A DNA stretch of 64,000 nt from Rhizobium binae (GCF_017357225.1 NZ_CP071604.1:1863001-1927000); one strand, 5' to 3'. Shown: positions 1-9,388, counted from the stretch's first letter. Notes: generated by a model not told the origin, from the sequence alone. Numbers and translations: made by a program.

Positions 1-588
1 TTCTACGTCGCTTTCGCCTCGGCAGCTGAAGCCCTCGGATGCGGTGACGAGTTGGAGACCGTTTCTTGTCTTTTGCTCAGGAAGCTTCATGACCGGGGCG
101 GCTACCTCGCAGCACCCGGATTGAACGGCGAGGAAGCCTTCCGGTTCCTGAATGCTTCCGCCGAGGGGCGATACGAAGATTGCCGCAAGCTCATCGCGAA
201 TCCCACGGGTCTTCTGCCAGCAGTACTGCTCGTGTTGAAGCAGATCGGACTCTCCGGTCAGGCGGAAGGTGCAATGCGAGGATTCGACCATACGAATATC
301 AACTTTTTTATCCCCGATAATTACTGCGATTTCGGAGGTCGGGTGATCGAGGATGGCACCAATTTCACCCTGAACATCGGCCACACGATCTTCACGATCG
401 ACGATGTCTCCATGGAGTGGGGGACGATCGCCGATGGCCTACGATCCAACACTGCCCTGGCGACAACCTCCGTCAGGGGCGCTTGTTTACTGGCGTCTCT
501 TCTTCGACCAGATCGGATCCCATGGTTCCTGATCGCCGAGCACCAGACAGCAGAGCCAGCCAGCACTAACGACACGGTTGAGGCATAG
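1..588 (+). CDS. Unknown protein, 3' part of a gene cut by the window edge
   Basis: The reading frame is open from base 1, so the gene begins before the window and only about 195 C-terminal residues are visible. A TTG at 52 could be read as a start but has no convincing ribosome site. I do not recognise the family. The visible part is mixed alpha/beta in character, with a short stretch reading HTNINFFIPDNYCDFGG near the middle and an acidic, Thr/Ser-rich tail. It lies upstream of two micro-genes on the same strand (118 bases away) and faces the caspase-helicase operon, so it may belong to the same accessory locus. No signal peptide or membrane segment is visible in the part seen. Confidence 0.6.
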   Translation, partial: FYVAFASAAEALGCGDELETVSCLLLRKLHDRGGYLAAPGLNGEEAFRFLNASAEGRYEDCRKLIANPTGLLPAVLLVLKQIGLSGQAEGAMRGFDHTNINFFIPDNYCDFGGRVIEDGTNFTLNIGHTIFTIDDVSMEWGTIADGLRSNTALATTSVRGACLLASLLRPDRIPWFLIAEHQTAEPASTNDTVEA

Positions 589-706
589 TGAACCGAAGTT
601 GGGGGAAACGAAGATGGATCCTTGCGACGCAGCCGCAGCCTACCTACTTTCTCTATGAGATGTCTAAGCCTCGCCTCACCACATGCTCGAATCGAGGGTG
701 ACTACC

Positions 707-853
707 ATGACGGAAAGAGATAGCAGCCAAGGAAGCAGAAGCGTGACGCCACGCACGACCACTCCGGCACAGCCGGATAGGTCACCGGGCGAAGTGTCGT
801 CTAATCCGGTGACTACAGGCGACGTTACGCCGCCCTCGCTGCCAAGACGCTAG
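707..853 (+). CDS. Micro-protein 1 (48 aa), Pro/Thr/Arg-rich, paralogue of the next gene
   Basis: ATG at 707, stop TAG at 851. The product is polar and probably disordered. It contains TPRTTT at residues 14-19, a TTG at 36-38 and ends PPSLPRR. The same landmarks in the same order occur in the next small gene (886-1041), which argues that both are real, related coding sequences and not chance frames. The family is unknown. The weak purine run AATCGAGGGTG just upstream may serve as ribosome site. It points toward the caspase-helicase operon and could be a regulator, inhibitor or substrate of that protein; this is inference. Confidence 0.5.
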   Translation: MTERDSSQGSRSVTPRTTTPAQPDRSPGEVSSNPVTTGDVTPPSLPRR

Positions 854-885
854 GCGATTGATAACGACCATCGAAGGGAAGACAC

Positions 886-1041
886 ATGTCCGGCAATGGA
901 AGCGATTACAGCCAGAAGAGCGCCACACCTAGAACAACAACGGTTCAGCCTCAGACTACCAGTGGTCATGGCGGGCAGCAGGGCTCCGTCCAACCACTGA
1001 CGACCGGATCGGGTGATCGGCCACCACCGCCGCGGCGCTGA
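886..1041 (+). CDS. Micro-protein 2 (51 aa), Pro/Thr/Gln-rich, paralogue of micro-protein 1
   Basis: ATG at 886 preceded by GAAGGGAAG, a good ribosome site; stop TGA at 1039-1041. It repeats the plan of the upstream gene: TPRTTT at residues 14-19, then a Gln/Thr/Gly-rich linker, PLTTG at 37-41, and a C-terminal PPPPRR. Nothing hydrophobic and no predicted fold. Its stop codon abuts the stop codon of the convergent membrane-protein gene with no base between (TGA|TCA). Only 32 bases separate it from micro-protein 1, so the two are probably co-transcribed. Function unknown; the conserved Arg sites are of interest because caspase-like proteases of bacteria often cut after Arg or Lys. Confidence 0.6.
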   Translation: MSGNGSDYSQKSATPRTTTVQPQTTSGHGGQQGSVQPLTTGSGDRPPPPRR

Positions 1042-1689
1042 TCATTTTCTCCAACCAACATCAATCTGCTTGATTTCCGACCGCGGAATGTAAGTGATGG
1101 TGGTGTCGCCCGCCGCGTTTACTTGATCGAATTCACGTCTCTCGTCGCCTTCGTATACAGCCGTCACATACATGGCGATACCGTCGTCATTCAGGATGAT
1201 CGGTTTGGTCGGGATTCCGGCCTGTTCCGGCAATGCCAGCAAACTTTCGACGATCTTACCGTTGGCAAGGTGAACTTGAACGAAGCTCCACCTCGTATCG
1301 GCTGACATTACTGATCTGAACGCCGATGTCTCGTGATCGTCGTGATAGATCTTCAGCTTCGACATTGCGGCCTTGACCCACTTCTCGAGATACTTGCGCC
1401 ACAAGAGCGCAAAGCCGACCGATCCGATGATGGCGAGCACGCTGATGATTGCGACGCTCTTGTAGTCCGACTCCACAACGGTGGTCGGCGCCCAGTAGCC
1501 GAGCTTCATCACCAGCCGCGCCACTACGTACGAGAACACCCGTCCGAGCGTTCCGAAGACCAGAACCTGCAAAAGGAAGTCTTCAGTCTTATGCTCGACC
1601 TTCTTGGTGGCCGTAGTCAGCTTGTAGCCGAGATAACCCGCCACGAGGACGATCTGGATTTCGAAGGGCAGTTTCAGGAGCTCATTCAT
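1042..1689 (-). CDS. Small membrane protein downstream of the caspase-helicase
   Basis: 215 aa starting at ATG 1689, eight bases after the stop of the caspase-helicase on the same strand, so almost certainly co-expressed with it. Three hydrophobic segments are visible (about residues 10-25, 45-65 and 75-98), followed by a soluble C-terminal half of about 115 residues rich in beta-type sequence, with a conserved-looking stretch around residues 130-205. This plan resembles DUF6338-type proteins as I remember them, but that could not be checked. A membrane partner next to a protease-helicase fusion would suit an effector that damages the membrane or a membrane anchor; that role is inferred from context only. 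Confidence 0.7.
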   Translation of the reverse strand: MNELLKLPFEIQIVLVAGYLGYKLTTATKKVEHKTEDFLLQVLVFGTLGRVFSYVVARLVMKLGYWAPTTVVESDYKSVAIISVLAIIGSVGFALLWRKYLEKWVKAAMSKLKIYHDDHETSAFRSVMSADTRWSFVQVHLANGKIVESLLALPEQAGIPTKPIILNDDGIAMYVTAVYEGDERREFDQVNAAGDTTITYIPRSEIKQIDVGWRK

Positions 1690-1697
1690 CGGGTCAT

Positions 1698-4600
1698 CTA
1701 CGCCACGAACTGGGGAATGACGGGCAGGGGTGCAGCCGCCGCTTTCGATTTGCGCTCTTCCGCCGATCGGGCTGCCCCTCGCACTACTGCAACTTTTTCC
1801 TTGTCGTCGCCGAGGAGACGAAGAATGTCACCGTCGTCAGCAGTCACGATTTTTGCGGTATCGGCCAACCCGGCTTCGACCAGGGCACAATAGTCGCCGC
1901 GCGTAAGGGTCGCTCCCGCCTCACGGGCGAGATCAGCGGCGGCGCCTGGCACGCCATAGGTTAACCGCACAGCGAGCCTCTGGATGCGCTCCGCCAAGTC
2001 GAGTTCAGGATACAGAATTTCCGCAACCCTCGCTGCAACACCGATCAGGTCCGCGGTACGCGAGGAAACGCTCCGGATCGGTCCCGCGGATCCCCCGAAC
2101 GCGCCGCCGTGCTGCCCCATCGTCACCTCGATTTCGCTCATCGACAGGCCGGAGACATACAGGAGCGTGGCCATAGCCTTTTTGGCTCTCAGAGTCGCGC
2201 TATGCTGATCGATTGCCTCTGAGTTCAGTCGGCGAATGACGTCCCATGGAACCTGTTGCTGACCAAGCATCGATGGCCATGTGTGCGGCTCCTTGTGGAT
2301 GCTCTTCCTGTTGATAGGGAAGTTGACCTCATCCAGTTCGACAGTGTTCTGAACCACCGTGAGGAGCACAGGCTCCGTTATCTGTGACGGTGGCAAATGC
2401 GAAAGAGCGTCGACAAGCCTGACGATCGATCCAACTTCGGTAGCGCTCTCTCCAGCAAGGCGACCGAGTGGCACCAGCGAGTAAAGCCCTTCGCTGTTCT
2501 TCTGGATCAGTCCATTGGCTTCCAAGTTCGAAAGTGCACGCACAAGATCGTCGTGCGACCAGCGCCATCCGTCCTGCTGTCGCCCAGCCAGGTATGCGCC
2601 GAAGCTGCTCTCAAGGAACGACACGATATCATCGCGGGCAACACCAGAGGCAGCGGAGCGAGGCAGTGCGACGAGAACGCGGACGACTAGAGAGCGGGGA
2701 TCCGTGCCGCTGGAGACAAAGCGCGAAGACAGGTCCTCCGGTTTACCAACCACGTAGCGGCGCCAGAGGTAGTCTTCTTCGCGGGCATTGATTGCCATCA
2801 GGTACGACGTGCCTTGGTCCGCGTATCCCAGACGGCCTGCACGACCAACCAGGTTCTTGTACTCGGCAACCGAATAGGGAACCGGGACTGGTCCGGGATG
2901 CTCAAGGCCCACGATAATCACACTGTTGGCGGGCGTGTTTACACCCATTGCAAGGGTGGTCGTCGCAGAAATGACCTGGAGCCCCGAGCCTTCGCGCCGG
3001 AATTCCTCCTCGATCACCTGGCGTTCGGCAGCCTGCAGGTCGGCGTTGTGGAACGCGACCCCATGCTGGAGATCCGCGATCAAATCGCGGTGCGCCTGCG
3101 AGGGGTCGAGCCGAGGCATTCGACGGAGGGCTTCGTCGGCAGGCGGCAGCCCCAACTGGGCCGCGAGATAGTTTCCAACGTTGCGGGACTCGCTCTTCGA
3201 CTCGCGGAAGACGATGACGTGCTCGCCATTGGTCGTCAGTTTGCGTAGGAGTGGAATAATCCAATCCTGCGCCGTTTCCTTCAGGCCCATCCGAACGACG
3301 ACACCACGCTCAATCTTCTCGGTCCCGTCCGAGGGATCGAGGTAGCGGAAGGAACCGTCGTAGCGCAGCACGCCCTCGCGCAGCGGTACGGGTCGCTCGG
3401 TGCGCCGAAGCAGCCTGCCGCCGAGCCATGTTTCCAAGCCGCCGGTATCGCCAATCACAGCGGAGAGGGCGATGATCTGCGGTTCGATGCCTTCACGTCT
3501 CCGCATCCTGATCAACGTCAGAATGAACTCGAGGTTGGCGCCACGTGACTGATCCGCAATCATCTGGACTTCGTCGACCACGATCGTGCCCGCCTGTGCC
3601 AAGATGTGAGGATAGGCCAGCGCCAGGGCCGCGAACTTTTCGTACGTGAGCAGGGCGATATCGTACTTGCCGCGAATCAACGGCGACACGTCGTCCGTTT
3701 CGCCGGTAGCCTCCAAAACACGGAGACCGAACCCGCCGTAAACTTTCTCGAAATGACGGCGCTTGTCCGCTACCAGCGCCTTCAACGGCAGGAGGAATAT
3801 CGCACGCTTCCGGTCCACGACCTGCCGCAGCGCAGCCAACTCGCCGACCATGGTCTTACCCGACGATGTTGGTGCGGAAACGAGAAGATGCTTTCCGTCG
3901 AGGATCCCGTAGTCGTTAATCGCTTCGACCTGAAGGGCATTAAACGAAGGTATCGCTTGTCCCCATGCGGTGACGATCTCGTCCGGAAAGCCATACGAAG
4001 CCAGGCTGGCAACATCTTCGGTGACCGCTGCCGGGCGTGCGGATGGAAACGCCGCCAGGTATCGAGCTCCCTCCGCAAAGACAGGCCAGTTCAGGCCGTC
4101 GATTTGGCCCCGCATAGCAGGGTTCTGGCTTTTCCCGATCTGGTGGGCCGCAGCCTTCACGCGGCCGGTGACATATTCCAGCACCTGGTAGACGGACAGC
4201 CTTCCGGCCTGAACGATCTCTGCCGGTCCGCGTAGTGCTTCCAATAGGTAGTAGGTAAGGAGCCCGTGACCGTGGCTCGAGAACTCCCAGGCTTCTTCCG
4301 ACGCCGCCGAGGCGGTGAGAATCAAGCGTCCGTTTCCAGCGAGCTTCTGAAGCCTAGCCTCGGTCGAAGCCATGCTGCGGGGAATGGCCGGTACCTGAAG
4401 AACCTTTGCACCGAGGCCGCCCGAAAAGCAGCAGTCGAGAAACAGGATCACCCGACGTGCCGGTATCTTCGAGAACCACTCCTGCAGCCGGTCGAGGGGA
4501 AGGGACGTGGCCTCGATATCGTAGTAGTCGGTATCGTGGACGATTAGTTCATGTGTTTGCGACCCGTGGCCGGAGAAGGCGATGACAACGGTATCTTCGG

Positions 4601-4802
4601 CATCGCACTGGGTCAGCTTATCGAGCTCAAACTCGATCCGAGAAAGGGTGGCATCCTGATCAGCCAAGAGGACGGTCGGTCCGCCAAGGGTATCGGAAAA
4701 GAGTGCGTCGAGCGCGGTCGCATCGCGAGCAGCGCAAGACAAGTCACCGATATCGGGCGACTGATAGCGGTCGACGCCAACAAACAAACCTCTGAAAGCC
4801 AT
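1698..4802 (-). CDS. Caspase-like protease fused to a Ski2-family DEAD/DEAH helicase
   Basis: 1034 aa from ATG 4802, chosen because AAAGGG lies eight bases upstream; a GTG at 4841 would add 13 residues. Residues 1-245 form a C14 caspase-like domain with the catalytic dyad visible: His79 in SGHGS and Cys125 in DCCFSG. A linker leads to a superfamily 2 helicase: Walker A APTSSGKT at about 310-317, DEVQ motif II near 420, the SAT-like LSAVIG motif, and motif VI GRAGRLG near 680. The C-terminal part has a winged-helix region and a helix-hairpin-helix segment as in Hel308/Ski2 enzymes. Both enzymatic halves look intact. It is followed by a membrane protein and opposed by two micro-genes. Caspase domains and helicases both occur in bacterial defence systems, so a nucleic-acid-gated protease is a reasonable hypothesis. 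Confidence 0.88.
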   Translation of the reverse strand: MAFRGLFVGVDRYQSPDIGDLSCAARDATALDALFSDTLGGPTVLLADQDATLSRIEFELDKLTQCDAEDTVVIAFSGHGSQTHELIVHDTDYYDIEATSLPLDRLQEWFSKIPARRVILFLDCCFSGGLGAKVLQVPAIPRSMASTEARLQKLAGNGRLILTASAASEEAWEFSSHGHGLLTYYLLEALRGPAEIVQAGRLSVYQVLEYVTGRVKAAAHQIGKSQNPAMRGQIDGLNWPVFAEGARYLAAFPSARPAAVTEDVASLASYGFPDEIVTAWGQAIPSFNALQVEAINDYGILDGKHLLVSAPTSSGKTMVGELAALRQVVDRKRAIFLLPLKALVADKRRHFEKVYGGFGLRVLEATGETDDVSPLIRGKYDIALLTYEKFAALALAYPHILAQAGTIVVDEVQMIADQSRGANLEFILTLIRMRRREGIEPQIIALSAVIGDTGGLETWLGGRLLRRTERPVPLREGVLRYDGSFRYLDPSDGTEKIERGVVVRMGLKETAQDWIIPLLRKLTTNGEHVIVFRESKSESRNVGNYLAAQLGLPPADEALRRMPRLDPSQAHRDLIADLQHGVAFHNADLQAAERQVIEEEFRREGSGLQVISATTTLAMGVNTPANSVIIVGLEHPGPVPVPYSVAEYKNLVGRAGRLGYADQGTSYLMAINAREEDYLWRRYVVGKPEDLSSRFVSSGTDPRSLVVRVLVALPRSAASGVARDDIVSFLESSFGAYLAGRQQDGWRWSHDDLVRALSNLEANGLIQKNSEGLYSLVPLGRLAGESATEVGSIVRLVDALSHLPPSQITEPVLLTVVQNTVELDEVNFPINRKSIHKEPHTWPSMLGQQQVPWDVIRRLNSEAIDQHSATLRAKKAMATLLYVSGLSMSEIEVTMGQHGGAFGGSAGPIRSVSSRTADLIGVAARVAEILYPELDLAERIQRLAVRLTYGVPGAAADLAREAGATLTRGDYCALVEAGLADTAKIVTADDGDILRLLGDDKEKVAVVRGAARSAEERKSKAAAAPLPVIPQFVA

Positions 4803-4883
4803 CGCATTCACCCTTTGTTCTTCAGGGGATTTTCCGGACACCAGCGGCGCCCGGAAAGCTCTTCTGCGACTGAACTCGCCTTT

Positions 4884-4921
4884 GTGGCAAAGATTACGTC
4901 AAAGTGGCAAAGTTCATGTCA
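4884..4921 (-). promoter_or_regulatory. Tandem 18-bp direct repeat upstream of the caspase-helicase
   Basis: Read on the minus strand, TGACATGAACTTTGCCAC (4921-4904) and TGACGTAATCTTTGCCAC (4901-4884) match at 15 of 18 positions with a period of exactly 20 bases, about two helical turns. The repeats sit about 80 bases upstream of the start codon, where an activator or repressor would bind. The second copy also contains the small palindrome CTTTG-CCA-CAAAG. No regulator gene is adjacent in the window. Confidence 0.45.
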
Positions 4922-4950
4922 TCTCACAATACTGAAGAACCGCAAGCCGC

Positions 4951-7900
4951 TCAGCTGCACCCGCTCGTCGCACCGCACGTGTCGCACTTCTCGCAGGTGC
5001 CGTTCCGCACCATCGTGAAGTTCTGGCATTCCGAGCACATGTTGCCGGTATAGCCCTGCATGATCGAGCGCTGGCGGCGTTCGGCTTCCACCTTCTTGGC
5101 TTCGGTCTTGGCCGTTGCCGCATCGGCTGCCGCCTTGTCGGAGAAGAGGGCAGTGGCGTCGCTGGTGATTTCTTCCATCACCTCTTCGGCGATCTCTTCC
5201 GCCAATTCCTTGGCGCGCTCCTCGTAATCGCGCTTGAAGGCGACGATTTCGGAGGTGGAGATGGCCGCGGTCGGCTCCAGCTTGCGGGCCGCAGAACCTG
5301 CAAAGGCGGTCACGGTGCCGGTGGAAGCGGCGCGGGCAGGGGCGGCGGTGGCCGCACCCTTGGGTTCGCCCGCCTGGCGTTCGCCGCCGGTGCCGGGAAC
5401 CAGCGTCGGCTTGTAGCCGCGGGTCCAGCCAGTGGAGAGCAGGTTGGTCTTGCCTTCCTGGATGCCCTTGCCGAGTGCGGTGTTGGAGAAATCAGACGTA
5501 TCGACATGGGCAAGGTCATGACGGCCGAGATAGGAGACGGCAAGCTCGCGGAACACGTAGTCGAGGATCGAGGTAGCGTTCTTGATCGCGTCGTTGCCGA
5601 TGACCATGCCGGCCGGCTCGAACTTGGTAAAGGTGAAGGCCTCGACATATTCCTCGAGCGGCACGCCATATTGCAGGCCGAGCGAGATGGCGATAGCGAA
5701 ATTGTTCATCATCGCCCGGAAGGCAGCCCCTTCCTTGTGCATGTCGATGAAGATCTCGCCGAGGCGGCCGTCACCGAATTCGCCGGTTCTGAGATAAACC
5801 TTGTGTCCGCCGACGGCGGCCTTTTGGGTGTAACCCTGGCGGCGGTTCGGCAGCTTCTCGCGTTCGCGCGAAACTCGTTCGATCACCCGCTCGATGATCT
5901 TCTCGGTGATGGTGACGGCCTGCGCGGCGACCGGCGCCTGCAGCAGTTCTTCCAGCGCATCCTCGTCGTCCCCGTCCTCGATCAGCGAGGCGTTGAGCGG
6001 CTGCGACAGCTTGGAGCCGTCGCGATAGAGCGCGTTGGCCTTCAGGCCGAGCTTCCATGAGAGCATATAGGCGTTCTTGCAATCCTCGACGGTCGCCTCG
6101 TTCGGCATGTTGATCGTCTTGGAGATCGCGCCAGAGATGAAGGGCTGGGCAGCCGCCATCATGCGGATATGGCTTTCCACCGAGAGATAGCGCCTGCCAA
6201 TCTTGCCGCAAGGATTCGCGCAATCGAAAACCGGCAGATGCTCGGCCTTGAGGAAGGGCGCGCCTTCCAACGTCATCGCGCCGCAGACATGGATGTTGGC
6301 CGCTTCGATGTCCTTCTTCGAGAAGCCCATATGGTCGAGCAGGTTGAAGCTCATGTCGGATAGCTGCTCGTCGGAAACCTTCAGCGTCTCCTTCAGGAAG
6401 TCGGCGCCGAGCGTCCACTGGTTGAAGACGAACTTGATGTCGAAGGCGCTCTTCAGCGCGGCGTTGACGGCTTCCACCTTCTCGTCGGTCAGGCCCTTGG
6501 CCTTCAGCGTCGACGGATTGATCGCCGGCGCCTGGTTCAGGTTGCCGTGACCGACGGCATAGGCCTCGATCTCGGCGATCTGGCTTTCCGAATAGCCGAG
6601 CGTGCGCAGCGCTTCCGGCACGGCGCGGTTGATGATCTTGAAGTAGCCGCCGCCGGCCAGCTTCTTGAACTTGACGAGGGCGAAGTCGGGCTCGATGCCC
6701 GTCGTGTCGCAATCCATGACGAGGCCGATCGTGCCGGTGGGCGCGATGACCGAGACCTGGGCATTGCGGTAGCCATGCTTTTCGCCGAGCTCGAGCGCCT
6801 TGTCCCAGGCCGATTTGGCATGGACAGCGAGATCCTGGTCGGGGTTTTCCGAATGGATCAGCGCGACCGGATGGATCGACAGCGCCTCATAGCCGGAGGT
6901 TTCACCGTAAGCGGCGCGGCGATGGTTGCGGATGACCCGCAGCATGCTCTCGCGGTTCGGCGCGAAGTTCGGGAACGGGCCGAGTTCGCCGGCGATCTCG
7001 GCCGAAGTCGCATAGCAGATGCCGGTCATGATCGCCGTCAGCGAACCGGCGATGGCGCGGGCCTCAGTGGAGTCGTAGGGAATGCCCGACGACATCAGCA
7101 GGCCGCCGATATTGGCGTAGCCGAGGCCGAGCGTGCGGTATTCGTAGGAGAGTTCGGCAATGCGCTTCGACGGGAACTGCGCCATCATCACCGAGATTTC
7201 GAGCACGACTGTCCACAGGCGAACCGCATGTTCGTAATCGCCGATATTGATGCGCTTGGTGGCCTTGTCCTTGAACTGCAAGAGGTTCAGCGAGGCGAGG
7301 TTGCAGGCCGTGTCGTCGAGGAACATGTATTCCGAGCACGGGTTAGAGCCGCGAATCGGGCCGCCGGCCGGCGACGTGTGCCAGTCGTTCATCGTCGTGT
7401 TGAAGTGGATGCCCGGATCGGCAGACGCCCAGGCGGCATAGGAAATCGTTTCCCAGAGGTCGCGCGCCTTCAGCGTCTTCATTACCCGGCCGTCCTTGCG
7501 GGCGGTCAGCTTCCATTCGCCGTCATTCTCGACGGCGCGCAGGAAATCGTCCTTGATCGAGACGGAGTTGTTGGAATTCTGGCCGGAGACCGTGAGATAG
7601 GCTTCCGAATCCCAATCGGTGTCGTAGGTCTTGAATTCGAGATCCTTATAGCCCTGGCGGGCGAACTGGATGACGCGCTGGACGTAGTTTTCCGGAACCT
7701 GATCCTTCTTGGCAGCGCGGATCTCGCGCTTCAGGGCAGGGTTCTTGGCCGGATCGAAGCAATCGCCATTGTCGCCTTCGCAATTGAAGCAGGCCTTCAT
7801 GATCGCCTTCAGGTGCCTGGCGACGATCTTCGAGCCGGTGACCAGAGCTGCAACCTTCTGCTCTTCCTTGACCTTCCAGTTGATGTATTCCTCGATATCG

Positions 7901-8763
7901 GGATGGTCGATATCGACGACCACCATCTTGGCGGCGCGGCGCGTCGTGCCGCCCGACTTGATGGCGCCGGCGGCCCGGTCGCCGATCTTCAGGAAGCTCA
8001 TCAGGCCGGAGGAGCGGCCGCCGCCGGAAAGCTTTTCGCCTTCGCCGCGCAGCATGGAGAAGTTGGAGCCGGTGCCGGAGCCGTATTTGAACAGGCGCGC
8101 CTCACGCACCCACAGATCCATGATCCCGCCTTCGTTGACGAGATCGTCCTCGACCGACTGGATGAAGCAGGCGTGCGGCTGCGGGTGTTCGTAGGCAGAC
8201 TTGGATTTGGTCAGCTTGCCGGTGAAGGGGTCGACGTAGAAATGGCCCTGGCCGGGACCGTCGATGCCATAGGCCCAGTGCAGGCCGGTGTTGAACCACT
8301 GCGGCGAGTTCGGCGCGACGCGCTGGGTGGCGAGCATATAGGCAAGCTCGTCCTTGAAGGCGGCAGCATCTTCTTCCGAAGAGAAATAGCCGCCCTTCCA
8401 GCCCCAATAGGTCCAGGTGCCGGCGAGACGGTCGAAGACCTGGCGCGCATCGATTTCGGAGCCGGTCTGTTCGTCTTTCGGCAGGTTCTTCAGCGCGGCA
8501 TCGTCTGGAACGGAGCGCCACAGGAAGGACGGAACGTCGTTTTCCTCGACCTTCTTCAGGCGGGTGGGAACGCCGGCCTTGCGGAAATACTTCTGCGCCA
8601 GAACGTCGGTGGCGACCTGCGAGAACTGCGCGGGAACGTCGATATTCTCGAGGCGGAAGACGATCGACCCATCCGGGTTCTTGATCTCGCTGGTCGCCTT
8701 GCGGAATTCAATATCCGCATAGGCGCCTTGGCCGGCCTTCGTGAAACGACGTTCGATGCGCAT
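4951..8763 (-). CDS. nrdJ: Adenosylcobalamin-dependent (class II) ribonucleoside-diphosphate reductase
   Basis: 1270 aa from ATG 8763, preceded by GCGAGGTC; upstream in-frame codons would add 36 atypical residues. It reduces ribonucleotides to deoxyribonucleotides using coenzyme B12, without oxygen or a separate radical subunit, in the cytoplasm. Visible hallmarks are the [11 protein letters not shown] region with the catalytic-site cysteine, the [17 protein letters not shown] segment, and a C-terminal cysteine cluster ([13 protein letters not shown]) that acts as a thiol shuttle or zinc site. Length agrees with the long rhizobial form. It stands alone, with a 600-base intergenic region upstream that holds an NrdR-box-like palindrome. 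Confidence 0.97.
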   Translation of the reverse strand: MRIERRFTKAGQGAYADIEFRKATSEIKNPDGSIVFRLENIDVPAQFSQVATDVLAQKYFRKAGVPTRLKKVEENDVPSFLWRSVPDDAALKNLPKDEQTGSEIDARQVFDRLAGTWTYWGWKGGYFSSEEDAAAFKDELAYMLATQRVAPNSPQWFNTGLHWAYGIDGPGQGHFYVDPFTGKLTKSKSAYEHPQPHACFIQSVEDDLVNEGGIMDLWVREARLFKYGSGTGSNFSMLRGEGEKLSGGGRSSGLMSFLKIGDRAAGAIKSGGTTRRAAKMVVVDIDHPDIEEYINWKVKEEQKVAALVTGSKIVARHLKAIMKACFNCEGDNGDCFDPAKNPALKREIRAAKKDQVPENYVQRVIQFARQGYKDLEFKTYDTDWDSEAYLTVSGQNSNNSVSIKDDFLRAVENDGEWKLTARKDGRVMKTLKARDLWETISYAAWASADPGIHFNTTMNDWHTSPAGGPIRGSNPCSEYMFLDDTACNLASLNLLQFKDKATKRINIGDYEHAVRLWTVVLEISVMMAQFPSKRIAELSYEYRTLGLGYANIGGLLMSSGIPYDSTEARAIAGSLTAIMTGICYATSAEIAGELGPFPNFAPNRESMLRVIRNHRRAAYGETSGYEALSIHPVALIHSENPDQDLAVHAKSAWDKALELGEKHGYRNAQVSVIAPTGTIGLVMDCDTTGIEPDFALVKFKKLAGGGYFKIINRAVPEALRTLGYSESQIAEIEAYAVGHGNLNQAPAINPSTLKAKGLTDEKVEAVNAALKSAFDIKFVFNQWTLGADFLKETLKVSDEQLSDMSFNLLDHMGFSKKDIEAANIHVCGAMTLEGAPFLKAEHLPVFDCANPCGKIGRRYLSVESHIRMMAAAQPFISGAISKTINMPNEATVEDCKNAYMLSWKLGLKANALYRDGSKLSQPLNASLIEDGDDEDALEELLQAPVAAQAVTITEKIIERVIERVSREREKLPNRRQGYTQKAAVGGHKVYLRTGEFGDGRLGEIFIDMHKEGAAFRAMMNNFAIAISLGLQYGVPLEEYVEAFTFTKFEPAGMVIGNDAIKNATSILDYVFRELAVSYLGRHDLAHVDTSDFSNTALGKGIQEGKTNLLSTGWTRGYKPTLVPGTGGERQAGEPKGAATAAPARAASTGTVTAFAGSAARKLEPTAAISTSEIVAFKRDYEERAKELAEEIAEEVMEEITSDATALFSDKAAADAATAKTEAKKVEAERRQRSIMQGYTGNMCSECQNFTMVRNGTCEKCDTCGATSGCS

Positions 8764-9158
8764 AGTCTTGACCTCGCGTTGGCGCCTGTCCCCAGGGCGC
8801 AAATTTCCTATCCGGCGGCACATTGTCGTCGTGCAGCCAGTCTCGTTTCCGTATCGTGACAGGGGTGTCATCCGGAGATGTCCTTCCTGTATCTTGTGGT
8901 GATGGTGGCTGCAAACGCTAAATATAGTATTAACAGCTTATTATCGCCAGTCCTGATGTCACTTTTTTTGGAGGCAGAAAACCGCGCAGAGTTCCCTGCG
9001 GGCCAGAACCGGTGCCGGCGCAATGCCCCCAATCTGCGTCTTGTTTTTCAAAGGGAACCGGGCTCGTTACCTCCGGTCCTGTCGCCGCCGCAACATCAGG
9101 AACAGTAAAGTTTGAAACGGCTGATTCCGTCAAGGGCTGGTTTTTAATTGAATGGTAA

Positions 9159-9174
9159 CCACAACATCTTGTGG
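9159..9174. promoter_or_regulatory. NrdR-box-like palindrome
   Basis: CCACAACATCTTGTGG has six-base inverted arms and fits the remembered NrdR box pattern (AC-rich arm, central AT, GTG arm). NrdR represses ribonucleotide reductase genes, and nrdJ is the next gene downstream on the minus strand, although about 395 bases away. Only a half-site is found nearer the gene, so the pairing normally seen for NrdR is not evident. Confidence 0.45.
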
Positions 9175-9346
9175 ATGCGCCTGTGGAGATTGGGGAAAGC
9201 CGGGGAGCGCTGAAAATACAATGACTTGCGGGCGTTCCCGGCTAAGGAAAATGCCGCAGGGGCAAAAAAGTGTCCCGCGGCAAATCTTGTGATGGCATTT
9301 CCAGCGCAAATGCGCATGCCGATTCGCAGGCGAAATCAGCGCTGTT

Positions 9347-9377
9347 GAAGTGCGCCGACGATGAGCGGCGCACCTTC
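9347..9377 (-). terminator. Hairpin just downstream of gpt
   Basis: GAAGTGCGCC and GGCGCACCTTC form an inverted repeat with one bulge around a short loop, ending about ten bases after the gpt stop codon on the minus strand. There is no T-run, so termination may be weak or Rho-assisted. Confidence 0.35.
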
Positions 9378-9388
9378 GATTGTCGCGA

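Larger units (their letters stand above)
8764..9388. other. Intergenic region between gpt and nrdJ (nrdJ leader/control region)
   Basis: No convincing gene is seen in these 625 bases on either strand; short frames here lack ribosome sites and protein-like composition. It holds the NrdR-like palindrome at 9159-9174, a half-site CTTGTGG at 8893-8899, an AT-rich stretch near 8915-8945, and a hairpin next to the gpt stop codon. I looked for a cobalamin riboswitch upstream of nrdJ and found no convincing B12 box. Confidence 0.5.

Noticed and set aside
614..658. A 14-codon frame with a good ribosome site (GGGGGAAACG) after the first gene
   Set aside because: Too short to judge from one sequence, and it does not share the pattern of the two micro-genes that follow.
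4884..4912. Sigma-54-like TGGCA elements near the caspase-helicase
   Set aside because: The TGGC is present, but no GC at the required -12 spacing; the direct repeat explains the pattern better.
6547..8859. A 770-codon open frame on the + strand opposite nrdJ
   Set aside because: It lies wholly antisense to a strongly conserved enzyme, in a high-GC region where mirror frames are common; its translation shows no recognisable domain.
8764..9250. Possible cobalamin riboswitch before nrdJ
   Set aside because: Expected by function, but no B12-box-like core with surrounding stems was found in the leader.
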